A stretch of 64,000 nucleotides of DNA from Anaerofilum faecale (GCA_019114265.1 DXFV01000008.1:95406-159405); one strand, 5' to 3'; positions 1-8,497 are shown, numbered from the stretch's first letter. Numbers and translations are program-made. The notes: a model not told the origin generated them from the sequence alone.

Positions 1-58
1 TGTGGAGGGCGTGAAGGCCACCTTCGACCTTCTGCGGGAATATGTTGATTTTGTGTAA
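1..58 (+). CDS. C-terminal end of an unidentified protein (partial)
   Basis: Only the last 18 codons are present, from position 2, ending in TAA at 56-58 (residues VEGVKATFDLLREYVDFV). The fragment is too short to name. It lies just upstream of a peptide-use cluster and is closed by the hairpin at 87-131, so it is probably the last gene of the preceding operon. A peptidase or transporter component is possible from context only. Confidence 0.5.
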   Translation, partial: VEGVKATFDLLREYVDFV

Positions 59-66
59 GATGCCAG

Positions 67-95
67 TTTTCAAGTGAAGCGGAATGTGGTACAAT
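67..95 (+). promoter_or_regulatory. Promoter for the peptide-use cluster, nested in a terminator
   Basis: A TTTTCA -35 (67-72), 17-base spacer and TACAAT -10 (90-95) with an extended TG (87-88) lie 68 bases ahead of the ATG at 163. The -10 is inside the left arm of the terminator hairpin at 87-131. A transcript starting about 7 bases past the -10 would lack that arm and would not be terminated. This is inferred from consensus matching. Confidence 0.5.
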
Positions 96-131
96 ATCCA
101 AAACGTTCTTGTGGATATTGTACCATTTTTT
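87..131 (+). terminator. Rho-independent terminator with a perfect 13-bp stem
   Basis: TGGTACAATATCC (87-99) is perfectly complementary to GGATATTGTACCA (113-125) across a 13-base loop, and six T residues follow (126-131). It should stop transcription from the upstream gene that ends at 58. Confidence 0.75.
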
Positions 132-162
132 GTGTGAGTTTTTGCCGAAAGAGGGAGATTTG

Positions 163-954
163 ATGCAAACGGACGCGCTGTATGGGCGTATCTGTTCCAT
201 TTTGGAGGGGATTCCCGGCCGGCTGTCGGTGGCGGTGAGCTGGCTGGACAGCGGGGAGACGCTGCTCCTGCACGAGACGCTGCCGTTCGTCGCTGCCAGC
301 GTCATCAAGCTGCCGGTGATGATCGCGGCCTTTGCCGCGCGCGAGGCGGGAACACTGGATTTTTCCGCGCCGGTGCCGCTGCGGGCAGAGGATAAGCTGC
401 CCAGCTGCGGGGTGCTGAAAGCCATGCACGACGACCTCGTGCCCACCGTGGCCGACCTGTGCCACCTGATGATCACGGTCAGCGACAACACTGCCGCCAA
501 CCGGATGATCCGCCTGGTGGGCATCGACGCGGTGAACGGCTGCATGGCGCAGTACGGCGCGCGGGATTCCAGGCTGCGGCGGCTTCTGTTCGACGCGGAC
601 GCCTCGGCAAAGGGCATCGAGAACACGGTCACCGCGTCCGACATGCTGCTGCTCCTGCAAAAGCTCTATGCGGGCGAGATCGTCAGCCCCGAGGCCAGCG
701 CCGAAATGCTGGACATTCTGGCCGACCAGAGGCTGAACGGCAAAATGCCCTTCTGGCTGCCGCCCGGCACACGCTGCGCGCACAAGACCGGCGAGGACGA
801 CGGCATCACCCACGACGTGGGCATCGTGTACGCCGCGCGCCCCTTTGCCGTCTGCTTCCTTTCGCAGCACACCGATCCGCCCCGGTTTATCCGGGCGATC
901 CAGGACATCACCCGGCTGCTGTATGAGCAGGCCGAGGAGGGAGGAAGCCTGTGA
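163..954 (+). CDS. Class A beta-lactamase-like serine hydrolase
   Basis: This 263-residue protein has the three serine-transpeptidase/beta-lactamase motifs in order: SxxK (S46-VI-K49), SDN (107-109) and KTG (208-210). There is no signal peptide, unlike true secreted penicillinases. The omega-loop stretch around 142-162 (LLFDADASAKGIEN) lacks the expected general-base Glu of class A beta-lactamases, so antibiotic hydrolysis is doubtful. The ATG at 163 is chosen because GAGGGAGA precedes it; an upstream in-frame start at 109 lies in the terminator region. Its stop overlaps the GTG of the dipeptide epimerase by four bases, so the two are probably co-translated. A role on murein or other peptides is inferred from that neighbour. 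Confidence 0.8.
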   Translation: MQTDALYGRICSILEGIPGRLSVAVSWLDSGETLLLHETLPFVAASVIKLPVMIAAFAAREAGTLDFSAPVPLRAEDKLPSCGVLKAMHDDLVPTVADLCHLMITVSDNTAANRMIRLVGIDAVNGCMAQYGARDSRLRRLLFDADASAKGIENTVTASDMLLLLQKLYAGEIVSPEASAEMLDILADQRLNGKMPFWLPPGTRCAHKTGEDDGITHDVGIVYAARPFAVCFLSQHTDPPRFIRAIQDITRLLYEQAEEGGSL

Positions 955-2039
955 AGATCACATCCATCGAGGCAGGGGCGCTGTACACGCCGCTGCACCG
1001 TCCGTTCAAGACCGCCCTGCGCACAGTGGAAACGGTGCAGAGCGTCATTGTCACCGTGCGCACCGACGAAGGAGTCTGCGGATACGGCGAAGCGCCTCCC
1101 ACCGCGGTCATCACCGGCGAGACGATGGAGAGCATCGCCGCCGCGGTGCGCGGCTGCATCGCACCGGCCCTGCAGGGCGGCGACCCCGAACAGCTGGATG
1201 AACTCTTTGCCCGGCTGGACGGCTGCATGGTGCACAACACCTCGGCCAAGGCGGCGGTGGACATGGCGCTGTACGACCTGTACGGCAAGATCCTGGACCG
1301 TCCGCTGTATCGGCTGCTGGGAGGCCGCCGCCGCTGCATCGAGACCGACCTCACCATCAGCGTCAACCCCGTTGACCAGATGGTGGCCGACAGCCTCGCC
1401 GCCGTGGCCGGGGGATACCGCATCCTGAAGGTGAAGGTGGGCAAGGAAGGGCTGGCCGACGTACAGCGGATGCAGGCCATCCGGCAGGCGGTCGGCCCGG
1501 ACATCGCGCTGCGGGTGGACGCCAACCAGGGCTGGAGCGCCAAGCAGGCGGTGCGCATCATCCGCCAAATGGAGGACGCCGGGCTGGACATCGACCTGGT
1601 GGAACAGCCGGTCCCCGCCCACGATCTGGACGGCATGGCCGCCGTCACCGCCGCGGTGTCCACCCCCATCCTGGCCGACGAGAGCGTCTTTTCTCCCGCC
1701 GACGCGCTGGAGGTCATCCGCCGCCATGCCGCCGACCTCATCAACATCAAGCTGATGAAGACCGGCGGTATCCACGGGGCGCTGCGGGTGTGCGCCATCG
1801 CCGAGACCTGCGGCGTGGAGTGTATGGTGGGCTGTATGCTGGAGACCAAGCTGGCCGTATCCGCCGCCGCCCACCTGGCCGCGGCGAAGGGGATCGTCAC
1901 CCGCGCCGATCTGGACGGCCCCGGCCTGTGCCGCATCGACCCGTATGAGGGCGGCCCCGTCTACACGGCGGGACGCATCGAGATGCCCTGCACCCCCGGC
2001 ATCGGCATCACGGGGATGCCAACGCTGGAAACGATTTAA
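951..2039 (+). CDS. Dipeptide (L-Ala-D/L-Glu type) epimerase, enolase superfamily
   Basis: This 362-residue protein fits the muconate-lactonizing-enzyme branch of the enolase superfamily. It has an N-terminal capping domain (about 1-125) and a TIM barrel with the catalytic KxK motif (K160-V-K162), metal ligands D190, E218 and D243 (RVDANQGW, LVEQP, LADES), and a second-side lysine near IKLMKTGG (267-270). Family members epimerize L-Ala-D/L-Glu and related dipeptides, often from murein breakdown; the exact substrate cannot be read from sequence. The GTG start at 951 follows GGAGGGAGG and overlaps the hydrolase stop. An oligopeptide-binding lipoprotein follows, which supports a peptide-scavenging role. 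Confidence 0.88.
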   Translation: MKITSIEAGALYTPLHRPFKTALRTVETVQSVIVTVRTDEGVCGYGEAPPTAVITGETMESIAAAVRGCIAPALQGGDPEQLDELFARLDGCMVHNTSAKAAVDMALYDLYGKILDRPLYRLLGGRRRCIETDLTISVNPVDQMVADSLAAVAGGYRILKVKVGKEGLADVQRMQAIRQAVGPDIALRVDANQGWSAKQAVRIIRQMEDAGLDIDLVEQPVPAHDLDGMAAVTAAVSTPILADESVFSPADALEVIRRHAADLINIKLMKTGGIHGALRVCAIAETCGVECMVGCMLETKLAVSAAAHLAAAKGIVTRADLDGPGLCRIDPYEGGPVYTAGRIEMPCTPGIGITGMPTLETI

Positions 2040-2076
2040 AAAATCGGCGTTCTGCCGATCAAAAGGAGGATGTTTT

Positions 2077-4008
2077 ATGAAACGAGCCATCAGTTTGGCG
2101 CTGGCGGCTGCCATGATGGTGGGCCTTGCGGCCTGCGGCGGCACAAGTACAAAGGATGAGAATACCTACCGCGTTTTGTACAGCGGCGAGGTGAGCACTC
2201 TGAACTATCTGGTCAGCTCGTCCACCGATGAGCTGAAGGTGGCCTACAACACCATCGACTGCCTGGTGGAATACGACAGCTACGGCAACGTGCTGCCCGG
2301 TCTGGCCGAGAGCTGGGAGCAGGACCCGGAGAACCCCGAGGTGTGGACCTTCCATCTGCGCAAAGGCGTGAAGTGGATCGACCACAACGCCCAGGAGGTG
2401 GCCGAGGTCACCGCCAACGACTTCGTGTCCTCCGCCCGCTATGCGCTGGATGCGGCGAACGGGTCCGGCACCGCCTATATGATGACCAACACGCTGAAGA
2501 ACGCCGCGGCCTACAACGACTACACCGCCTATCTGGTGGAGAGCGAGAACGGCACCAGGACCACCAACGCGGAGGGCGATCCCATCGAGCCGGTGGAGGA
2601 GGTCGCGTTTGAGGATGTGGGCATCAAGGCAGTGGACGACTACACCCTCCAGTTCACCACCGACGGCGTCAAGCCGTGGTTCGTGTCGGCGGTCAGCTTC
2701 GGCTGCTTCTACCCGGTGTACGGCCCGTTCCTGGAGGAAAAGGGCGACAGCTTCGGCACCAGCAACGACACCCTGCTCTACTGCGGCGCCTACTACCTGG
2801 AGACCTTCGAGCCGCAGAACCGGCACGTATACCAGAAGAACCCGTCCTACTGGGATAAGGATAAGGTGTATATCGAGACGATCGAGAAGAAATTCAACAC
2901 CGAGGCCGGCACGCTGGCGCCCGAGATGTTCAAGCGCGGCGAGATCGACGAAGCCTCCATCAGCATCGACCTGGTGCAGGCCTGGATGGAGGACGACGCC
3001 ACCAAGGACCTGGTCCGTCCCAACCGCGCCGATCCCAGCTACACCTATTTCATCAGCTTCAACTTCGAGCCCAGTTTCGACGAGCAGTACCAGCCCGAAA
3101 ACTGGATCAAAGCGGTGAACAGCGAGAACTTCCGCAAATCCATCTACTACGGTCTGGACCGGGTCAAGAGCTACTCGGTGCAGATGCCCGAAAACCCCGA
3201 GACGCTTTTGCTGAACACCATCACGCCGCCGGCCTTTGCCGTGGGCGAGAGCGGCACCGACTACACCGAGATGGGCTCGCTGGCCGCGATCACCCAGGGC
3301 GACCCGTTCGACGCCGACCAGGCGCTGGAGTATAAAGAAGCCGCCCTGGCCGATCTGGAAGCCGCCGGCGCCAGCCTGCCGGTCATCATCCCGCTGGTCA
3401 TCAACCCCAACGAGACCAACTGCGACAAGGAGTGCCAGGTCATCGAGCAGCAGCTGGAGGGCCTGCTGGGCACCGACTATATCGACATCCAGCTGGTGAG
3501 CGGCCCCTCCACCGGATTTTTGGGCGAGATCCGCCGCGCCGGCAAATACGGCATGCTGATCTGCAACTGGGGCTTCGACTACGCCGACCCCGAGAACGCG
3601 GGCGAGCCGTTCAAGGCGGGCAACAGCTACCAGTTCATGTACACCGATGCCGAAAACGGCTACACCAACAAGACCGCCGAGACCCAGGCGCTGGTGGACG
3701 AATACTATGGGATGATGGAAGCCGCCTCCCAGATCACCACCAGCAACGACGAGCGCTATGCCGCCTTTGCCGAAGCCGAGGCCTTCCTCATCGAGCACGC
3801 CTTCGTGATCCCGTATCACATGTCGGGCAGCGGCTACATCGCCAGCTACCTGAATCCCTTCGAGGGGCAGTATGCCCCCTTCGGCGCCGCCCGCGAGCGC
3901 TATAAGGGGCAGCACCTGCTGGAGAAGCCGATGAGCGCCGCCGAGTTTGAGACCGCTCTGAACGAGTGGAACGAAAAGCGGATGCACGCGTCCGACGCGG
4001 CCTCCTGA
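2077..4008 (+). CDS. Oligopeptide ABC transporter substrate-binding lipoprotein (OppA/DppA type)
   Basis: A 643-residue extracytoplasmic solute-binding protein of family 5. The N-terminus is a lipoprotein signal ending in the lipobox LAAC (C near residue 20), followed by the family pattern of an early TLNYL strand, AESWE and WTFHLRKGVKW. It should bind peptides and deliver them to a permease, but no permease or ATPase genes follow: a terminator is at 4028-4070. Partner subunits must be upstream of the window or elsewhere. The ATG at 2077 is preceded by AAAAGGAGG; the longer frame from 1945 overlaps the epimerase and has no signal peptide, so it was not used. Confidence 0.9.
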   Translation: MKRAISLALAAAMMVGLAACGGTSTKDENTYRVLYSGEVSTLNYLVSSSTDELKVAYNTIDCLVEYDSYGNVLPGLAESWEQDPENPEVWTFHLRKGVKWIDHNAQEVAEVTANDFVSSARYALDAANGSGTAYMMTNTLKNAAAYNDYTAYLVESENGTRTTNAEGDPIEPVEEVAFEDVGIKAVDDYTLQFTTDGVKPWFVSAVSFGCFYPVYGPFLEEKGDSFGTSNDTLLYCGAYYLETFEPQNRHVYQKNPSYWDKDKVYIETIEKKFNTEAGTLAPEMFKRGEIDEASISIDLVQAWMEDDATKDLVRPNRADPSYTYFISFNFEPSFDEQYQPENWIKAVNSENFRKSIYYGLDRVKSYSVQMPENPETLLLNTITPPAFAVGESGTDYTEMGSLAAITQGDPFDADQALEYKEAALADLEAAGASLPVIIPLVINPNETNCDKECQVIEQQLEGLLGTDYIDIQLVSGPSTGFLGEIRRAGKYGMLICNWGFDYADPENAGEPFKAGNSYQFMYTDAENGYTNKTAETQALVDEYYGMMEAASQITTSNDERYAAFAEAEAFLIEHAFVIPYHMSGSGYIASYLNPFEGQYAPFGAARERYKGQHLLEKPMSAAEFETALNEWNEKRMHASDAAS

Positions 4009-4027
4009 TCCTGTCTCTGCAAAACAC

Positions 4028-4070
4028 AAACCGGCCCGAGCTCCGCGCAGCGGATTTCGGGCCGGTTTTT
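4028..4070 (+). terminator. Terminator after the peptide-binding lipoprotein
   Basis: AACCGGCCCGA (4029-4039) pairs with TCGGGCCGGTT (4057-4067), followed by a T run to 4070. It lies between convergent genes and could also serve the minus-strand methyltransferase ending at 4107. Confidence 0.8.
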
Positions 4071-4106
4071 CCTGTGTATGCGGTATGCGACGTGGCAGCC
4101 GGTCGC

Positions 4107-4838
4107 TCAGAGCTTGCGCGCCGCCACCAGCAGCATCATCGGACGGCGCATCTCATCCTTCATCCCGGCAAGATGCATCATCTCTGCCGGAGGCTGCGGT
4201 TCCACAACATCGGTGAGCATGAACCCTTTTTGCAGCAGGGTGTGCAGGTAGGTGGTGAGGGTGCGGTGGTATTTGGTCACCGGTTCTCCCAGAAAAATGG
4301 CCTGCCGCTGTCCCTCGTAGTAGTAATTGTCCACCGGGAAATGCAGGATCTTCCCGTCCTGGTCGTAGTACCAGTCCTGCGAACCGTAGGCGGTGAAAAC
4401 CGGATGTTCCACCGAAAAGACCAGGTCGCCGCCTTTGCAGAGCCAGTGTGCGATGTTGTCCGCCAGCGGGGCGAAGTCGCGCACATAATGGAAGGCCAGC
4501 GAGCTGAGCACCACATCGAAGCTGCACGCGTCAAAGCGCAGATCCTCCATGGCGGCGCAGCGGTATTCGATGCAGGGCGCGGGATTCAGCCGGCGGGCGA
4601 TTTGCAGCATCTTTTCAGAAAGATCGATCCCCAGCACCGAGGCCGCGCCGTGTTCGGCGGCATATTTGCAGTGCCAGCCATACCCGCAGCCCAGATCCAG
4701 CACGCGCTTTCCGTGGAAATCCGGCAGCAGCTTTTGCAGCTCGCTCCATTCGCCGGCGCCTTTCAGCCCCTGCCGGGAGCGTTCCATCTGGCTGTACTTT
4801 TCAAAAAAGATCTCGTCGTCGTATTTGTTTTCCTTCAT
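4107..4838 (-). CDS. Class I SAM-dependent methyltransferase
   Basis: A 243-residue Rossmann-fold methyltransferase of the methyltransf_11/25 type. Motif I is VLDLGCGYG (46-54), followed by the acidic residue of strand 2 in LGIDLSEKM (69-77) that binds the SAM ribose. Substrate is unknown; such stand-alone enzymes act on small molecules, proteins or RNA. The start at 4838 is preceded on the minus strand by GGGAGGAAACCTG, a clear ribosome site. It is a single-gene unit, convergent with the peptide-binding gene and divergent from the SPFH cassette. Confidence 0.82.
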   Translation of the reverse strand: MKENKYDDEIFFEKYSQMERSRQGLKGAGEWSELQKLLPDFHGKRVLDLGCGYGWHCKYAAEHGAASVLGIDLSEKMLQIARRLNPAPCIEYRCAAMEDLRFDACSFDVVLSSLAFHYVRDFAPLADNIAHWLCKGGDLVFSVEHPVFTAYGSQDWYYDQDGKILHFPVDNYYYEGQRQAIFLGEPVTKYHRTLTTYLHTLLQKGFMLTDVVEPQPPAEMMHLAGMKDEMRRPMMLLVAARKL

Positions 4839-4928
4839 TGCAGGTTTCCTCCCCTGTGAGCGAATCGGGCGTGCCCGTGCCTGCCGGGCTTGTGCCGCCG
4901 CACGGCGCGTTCACTTCCTTTGCGTACA

Positions 4929-4957
4929 AGTATACCGCAAACCGTCCGGATTTGCCA
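4929..4957 (-). promoter_or_regulatory. Possible promoter for the minus-strand methyltransferase
   Basis: Reading the minus strand, TATACT (plus-strand 4929-4934) is a good -10, but the -35 17 bases upstream (TGGCAA, 4952-4957) is weak. This is the best candidate in the 292-base divergent gap 4839-5130, which otherwise holds a small CAAAACC/GGTTTTG hairpin (4968-4991). Confidence 0.35.
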
Positions 4958-5028
4958 CCACCCGCCGCAAAACCGCACAGACGGGGTTTTGTGCATTTCC
5001 ACCAATTCGCAGGCGTGTTTTCCAGTGT

Positions 5029-5056
5029 TTGCGAATCCGCTGTTTTGTGATATAAT
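5029..5056 (+). promoter_or_regulatory. Promoter for the SPFH/zinc-ribbon/TPM cassette
   Basis: TTGCGA (5029-5034), a 16-base spacer and a perfect TATAAT (5051-5056) with extended TG (5048-5049) lie 75 bases upstream of the SPFH gene. It resembles a vegetative sigma-A promoter. No sigma-W-like AAC/CGTA pair, as used by the Bacillus ydj operon, was seen. Confidence 0.65.
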
Positions 5057-5130
5057 AGGGCGCAGGAAAGACAAAAACAAGACGTGCCCCAAACCGGGCC
5101 GTCCTGCAAGAACAGGGAGGAAAGAGGAGT

Positions 5131-6516
5131 ATGGGCCTGATCAAAGCTGCGCTGGGGTCTGTGAGCGGGGTGCTCGCCGACCAGTGGAAGGAATATTTTT
5201 TCTGCGATTCTCTGCCGGAGAATGTTCTGGCTGTCCGGGGCCGGAAGCGCACCTCGGGGCGTTCCAGCAACAAAAAGGGCAGCGACAACATCATCACGAA
5301 CGGCTCGGTCATTGCGGTGGCCGACGGGCAGTGCATGATGATCGTGGACCAGGGCAAGGTGGTGGAGGTGTGCGCCGAACCGGGCGAGTTCACCTACGAC
5401 GCCTCGTTGGAGCCCAGCATTTTTGCCGGTAACCTCGACGACAGCATCATCGAGACCTTCAAGGCCGTCGGCCGGCGCATCACCTTCGGCGGCGATACTG
5501 CGCGGGACCAGCGCGTCTACTACTTCAACACAAAGGAAATGCTCGGCAACAAATACGGCACGGCCAATCCGGTCCCGTTCCGTGTGGTGGACCAACGCGC
5601 CGGCATCGACATCGACATCTCCATCCGCTGCTTCGGCGAATACAGCTACCGCATCTGCAACCCGCTGCTGTTCTACACCAATGTGTGCGGCAACGTGGAG
5701 CAGGCATACACCCGTTCCCAGCTGGACAGCCAGCTCAAAACCGAGCTGCTCACCGCGCTGCAGCCGGCATTTGCCCGCATCAGCGCAATGGGCGTGCGCT
5801 ATTCGGCGCTGCCCGGCCACACCGCCGAGATGGCCCGGGCGCTGAACCAGGAGCTTTCGTCTCAGTGGAAGGAAAAGCGCGGCATCGAGATCGTTTCGGT
5901 GGGCGTCTCCTCGGTCACAGCCGACGAGGAGGACGAGAAGATGATCCGGGAGCTGCAGGTGAACGCGGCCTTCACCGACCCCTCCCGTGCGGCGGCCAAT
6001 CTGGCGCGCGCACAGGCCGACGCGCTGCGCACGGCGGCCGGCAATCAGGCCACCGGCCCGGCGCTGGCTTTCATGAACATGAACATGGCGGCGCAGGCGG
6101 GCGGATTCAACGCCCAAAACCTCTACCAGATGGGCCAGCAGCAGGCTGCCGCCGCAGCACAGAGCTGGACCTGCAGCTGTGGCCAGACCGGCAACACCGG
6201 CAACTTCTGTTCCGCCTGCGGCAGCCCCAAGCCGGTTCCTGCCGAAAGCTGGAAATGCAGCTGCGGCGCCGTCGCCACAGGCAACTTCTGCCCCGAATGC
6301 GGCCAGCCCCGTCCCGCGGCCCCGCAGGGCTGGACCTGTTCCTGCGGCGCGGTGAACAAGGGCAAATTCTGCTCCGAGTGCGGCAGCAAAAAGCCGGCCG
6401 GTGCGCCGCTCTACCGGTGTGATAAATGCGGATGGGAGCCGGAAGACCCCCAGCATCCGCCCAAATTCTGCCCCGAGTGCGGCGATCCCTTCACCGATAC
6501 GGACATGAAAAACTGA
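5131..6516 (+). CDS. ydjI: SPFH-domain protein with four C-terminal zinc ribbons (YdjI-like)
   Basis: This 461-residue protein has an N-terminal SPFH/band-7-like part (about 25-300) of the family once labelled virion core protein. A short Gln/Ala-rich linker leads to a C-terminal array of four zinc ribbons (about 346-461), each with CxCG or CxxC plus CxxCG pairs (CSCG...CSACG, CSCG...CPECG, CSCG...CSECG, CDKCG...CPECG). In Bacillus subtilis the related YdjI works with YdjG, YdjH and PspA in membrane-stress protection; here YdjG- and YdjH-like genes follow directly but no pspA is adjacent. The ATG at 5131 follows GGGAGGAAAGAGGAG. The zinc-ribbon array may dock onto the zinc-ribbon partner; that is inference. 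Confidence 0.8.
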   Translation: MGLIKAALGSVSGVLADQWKEYFFCDSLPENVLAVRGRKRTSGRSSNKKGSDNIITNGSVIAVADGQCMMIVDQGKVVEVCAEPGEFTYDASLEPSIFAGNLDDSIIETFKAVGRRITFGGDTARDQRVYYFNTKEMLGNKYGTANPVPFRVVDQRAGIDIDISIRCFGEYSYRICNPLLFYTNVCGNVEQAYTRSQLDSQLKTELLTALQPAFARISAMGVRYSALPGHTAEMARALNQELSSQWKEKRGIEIVSVGVSSVTADEEDEKMIRELQVNAAFTDPSRAAANLARAQADALRTAAGNQATGPALAFMNMNMAAQAGGFNAQNLYQMGQQQAAAAAQSWTCSCGQTGNTGNFCSACGSPKPVPAESWKCSCGAVATGNFCPECGQPRPAAPQGWTCSCGAVNKGKFCSECGSKKPAGAPLYRCDKCGWEPEDPQHPPKFCPECGDPFTDTDMKN

Positions 6517-6548
6517 CCCGTGCCGCATGCATCGGAAGGAGAGAGACA

Positions 6549-7634
6549 ATGCCCACACAAGTGACGAACTATCAGTGCCCGGCCTGTACCGCCCCGCTGA
6601 AATTTGTGGCCTCCAGCGGAAAGCTGGAATGTGAATACTGCGGTTCCTCCTATGACGTGGCCGAGATCGAGGCGCTGTATGCCGAAAAGGAAGAGAAGGC
6701 CGTCGAGGCATTCCAGAATGAACAGCAGGCCAACCCCGCGCAGGAAGCCGCACAGGCGGACCTCCGGGTCTACACCTGCCCCTCCTGTTCGGCGCAGCTG
6801 GTCTGCGACCAGACCACCGCCGCCACCAGCTGCCCCTATTGCGGCAATCCGTCGGTGGTGCCCGGCCAGCTGACCGGCGTGTTCGAGCCGAATTATGTGA
6901 TCCCCTTCCGATTGGACAAACAGGAGGCGGAAAATGCGCTCAGGCGGCATTACAAAAACAAAATCCTGCTGCCCAAAGAATTCCGAAGCGACAGCCATAT
7001 CCAGGAGATCCGCGGCGTGTACGTTCCTTTCTGGCTGATGGATATGCACGCGGACGTGGACCAGACCTTCCACGCCACCCGCAGCAGTGTGCATCGCCGG
7101 GGCGATTATGAGATCATCACAACACGGCACTACAATGTGCGGCGCGCTGGAACGCTGGAATTCGAGCGGGTGCCGGCCGATGCGTCCTCCAAGATGCCGG
7201 ACGATTACATGGATTCTCTGGAGCCGTTCAACTACAGCGAGATGAAGCCCTTTTCCACCGCCTACCTTCCGGGCTTTCTGGCCGACAAATACGACATCAG
7301 CGCGGAAGATTGCACGGGACGGATCGAGACGCGCTGCCGCAATTCTGCACGGGAGTTTATCCGCGGAACCGTCACCGGCTACGACAGCTGTACGCTGACC
7401 GATGAGAAGATCAACCTCGAACGCACCAAGATGCGGCAGGCGCTGCTGCCGGTGTGGCTGCTCAGCACCCGGTGGAAGGGCAACAACTACCTGTTTGCCA
7501 TGAACGGCCAGACAGGAAAGATGGTTGGCGACCTTCCCATCAGCTGGAAGCGCTTCTGGGCAATATTTTTCGCTACGATGGCGCCGCTGTCGGCTCTGGC
7601 GCTGGTGTTTTGCATGCTGTATGGGGGAAGGTAA
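6549..7634 (+). CDS. ydjG: TFIIB-type zinc-ribbon membrane protein (YdjG-like)
   Basis: A 361-residue protein with two N-terminal zinc ribbons, CPAC...CEYC (about 9-32) and CPSC...CPYC (about 76-99). A soluble middle domain of unknown fold follows (about 110-330), and the C-terminus is one transmembrane segment (AIFFATMAPLSALALVF) ending in a short tail, so the bulk would face the cytoplasm. It sits between the YdjI-like and YdjH-like genes, matching the components of the Bacillus ydjGHI set. The ATG at 6549 follows GGAAGGAGAGAGA; a longer frame from 6426 overlaps the SPFH gene and lacks a ribosome site. The stop is five bases from the next ATG. Confidence 0.8.
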   Translation: MPTQVTNYQCPACTAPLKFVASSGKLECEYCGSSYDVAEIEALYAEKEEKAVEAFQNEQQANPAQEAAQADLRVYTCPSCSAQLVCDQTTAATSCPYCGNPSVVPGQLTGVFEPNYVIPFRLDKQEAENALRRHYKNKILLPKEFRSDSHIQEIRGVYVPFWLMDMHADVDQTFHATRSSVHRRGDYEIITTRHYNVRRAGTLEFERVPADASSKMPDDYMDSLEPFNYSEMKPFSTAYLPGFLADKYDISAEDCTGRIETRCRNSAREFIRGTVTGYDSCTLTDEKINLERTKMRQALLPVWLLSTRWKGNNYLFAMNGQTGKMVGDLPISWKRFWAIFFATMAPLSALALVFCMLYGGR

Positions 7635-7639
7635 AGCAA

Positions 7640-8404
7640 ATGAAACGAAAGTTTTTTGCACTGCTGGCGGCGCTGTTTCTGGTGCTGCTGGCGGTTCCGG
7701 CAGCGGCAGACGCATCCGGGAGCTATGTGTTCGACGAGGCGCAGCTGCTGGACGAACAGCAGGAGCAGCAGTTGAACGATCTGGCCGCCAAGTATACCAA
7801 AAAGTACGACTGCGGGCTGTATATCGCCACGGTTGACAACTACCGCGATTCCGGCAGCGATGTGCAGGATGCTGCCAAGAAGATCTATCAGGAGAAAAAT
7901 ATGGGCGTGGGTGCGCAGCACGATGGCATACTGCTGCTGCTCAGTATGTCGGAGCGCGACTACGCTCTGATCTGTCACGGGAATTTGGCCAACCGGATCT
8001 TTGACCAGACGGCCCGGGAGGACATCGCCGACAGCTTCCTGTCCTATTTCAGCAAGAACGATTGGAACAACGGATTCCAGGCCTATCTGGAAAACAGCGG
8101 CAAGGCTCTTTCCGGCGATCACTTCAAACAGGGGATGCTCGGCATTGTTGTGGTGCTGGTCGGCCCGGCTGCCGTTGCTCTCATCGTGGTCATGACTCTG
8201 AAGTCGAAGATGAAATCGGTGAAAATCGGTGCACAGGCCAGAATGTATTTGCTGCAGGGAAGTGAAAAATGGCGGGTGCGCGACGATATCTACACACACA
8301 CCACCGAGTCCCGCCGCCGGATCGAACAGCCGCGCAGCCAGTCTGGCGGGCACAGCTCCTCCTCTGGCAGCGGCGGATTCTCCGGCACCAGCGGCAAGTT
8401 CTGA
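7640..8404 (+). CDS. ydjH: TPM-domain membrane protein (YgcG/YdjH-like)
   Basis: A 254-residue protein: signal peptide (1-26, KRKFFALLAALFLVLLAV), extracytoplasmic TPM domain (about 30-155, with the family start YVFDEAQLLDEQQEQQLN), one transmembrane helix (LGIVVVLVGPAAVALIVV), and a cytoplasmic tail ending in Ser/Gly repeats (SSSSGSGGFSGTSGKF) typical of YgcG proteins. TPM domains are described from thylakoid, phosphatase and membrane-quality proteins; the bacterial role is unclear. It is the third gene of the cassette, six bases after the YdjG-like gene, and is followed by a strong terminator at 8498. It presumably forms a membrane complex with its two neighbours. Confidence 0.82.
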   Translation: MKRKFFALLAALFLVLLAVPAAADASGSYVFDEAQLLDEQQEQQLNDLAAKYTKKYDCGLYIATVDNYRDSGSDVQDAAKKIYQEKNMGVGAQHDGILLLLSMSERDYALICHGNLANRIFDQTAREDIADSFLSYFSKNDWNNGFQAYLENSGKALSGDHFKQGMLGIVVVLVGPAAVALIVVMTLKSKMKSVKIGAQARMYLLQGSEKWRVRDDIYTHTTESRRRIEQPRSQSGGHSSSSGSGGFSGTSGKF

Positions 8405-8497
8405 ACCTCCGCCGCCTTGGCCCGCGCGGCATCCTCCGTCGCTGGCCGGCTTTTGCCCCCGGCAGGAGAAGGCTTCCGGCCGGATTCAGCACCCTTT

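Noticed and set aside
163..954. Antibiotic-resistance beta-lactamase
   Set aside because: Motifs SxxK, SDN and KTG are present but there is no export signal and the omega-loop Glu is not evident; the epimerase neighbour points to peptide metabolism.
2059..4029. A 656-codon minus-strand frame opposite the peptide-binding lipoprotein
   Set aside because: Antisense shadow of a clear lipoprotein gene; no start signal or domain.
4968..4991. Riboswitch or terminator in the 4839-5130 gap
   Set aside because: Only a 7-bp CAAAACC/GGTTTTG hairpin is present, upstream of the promoter, with no known riboswitch features.
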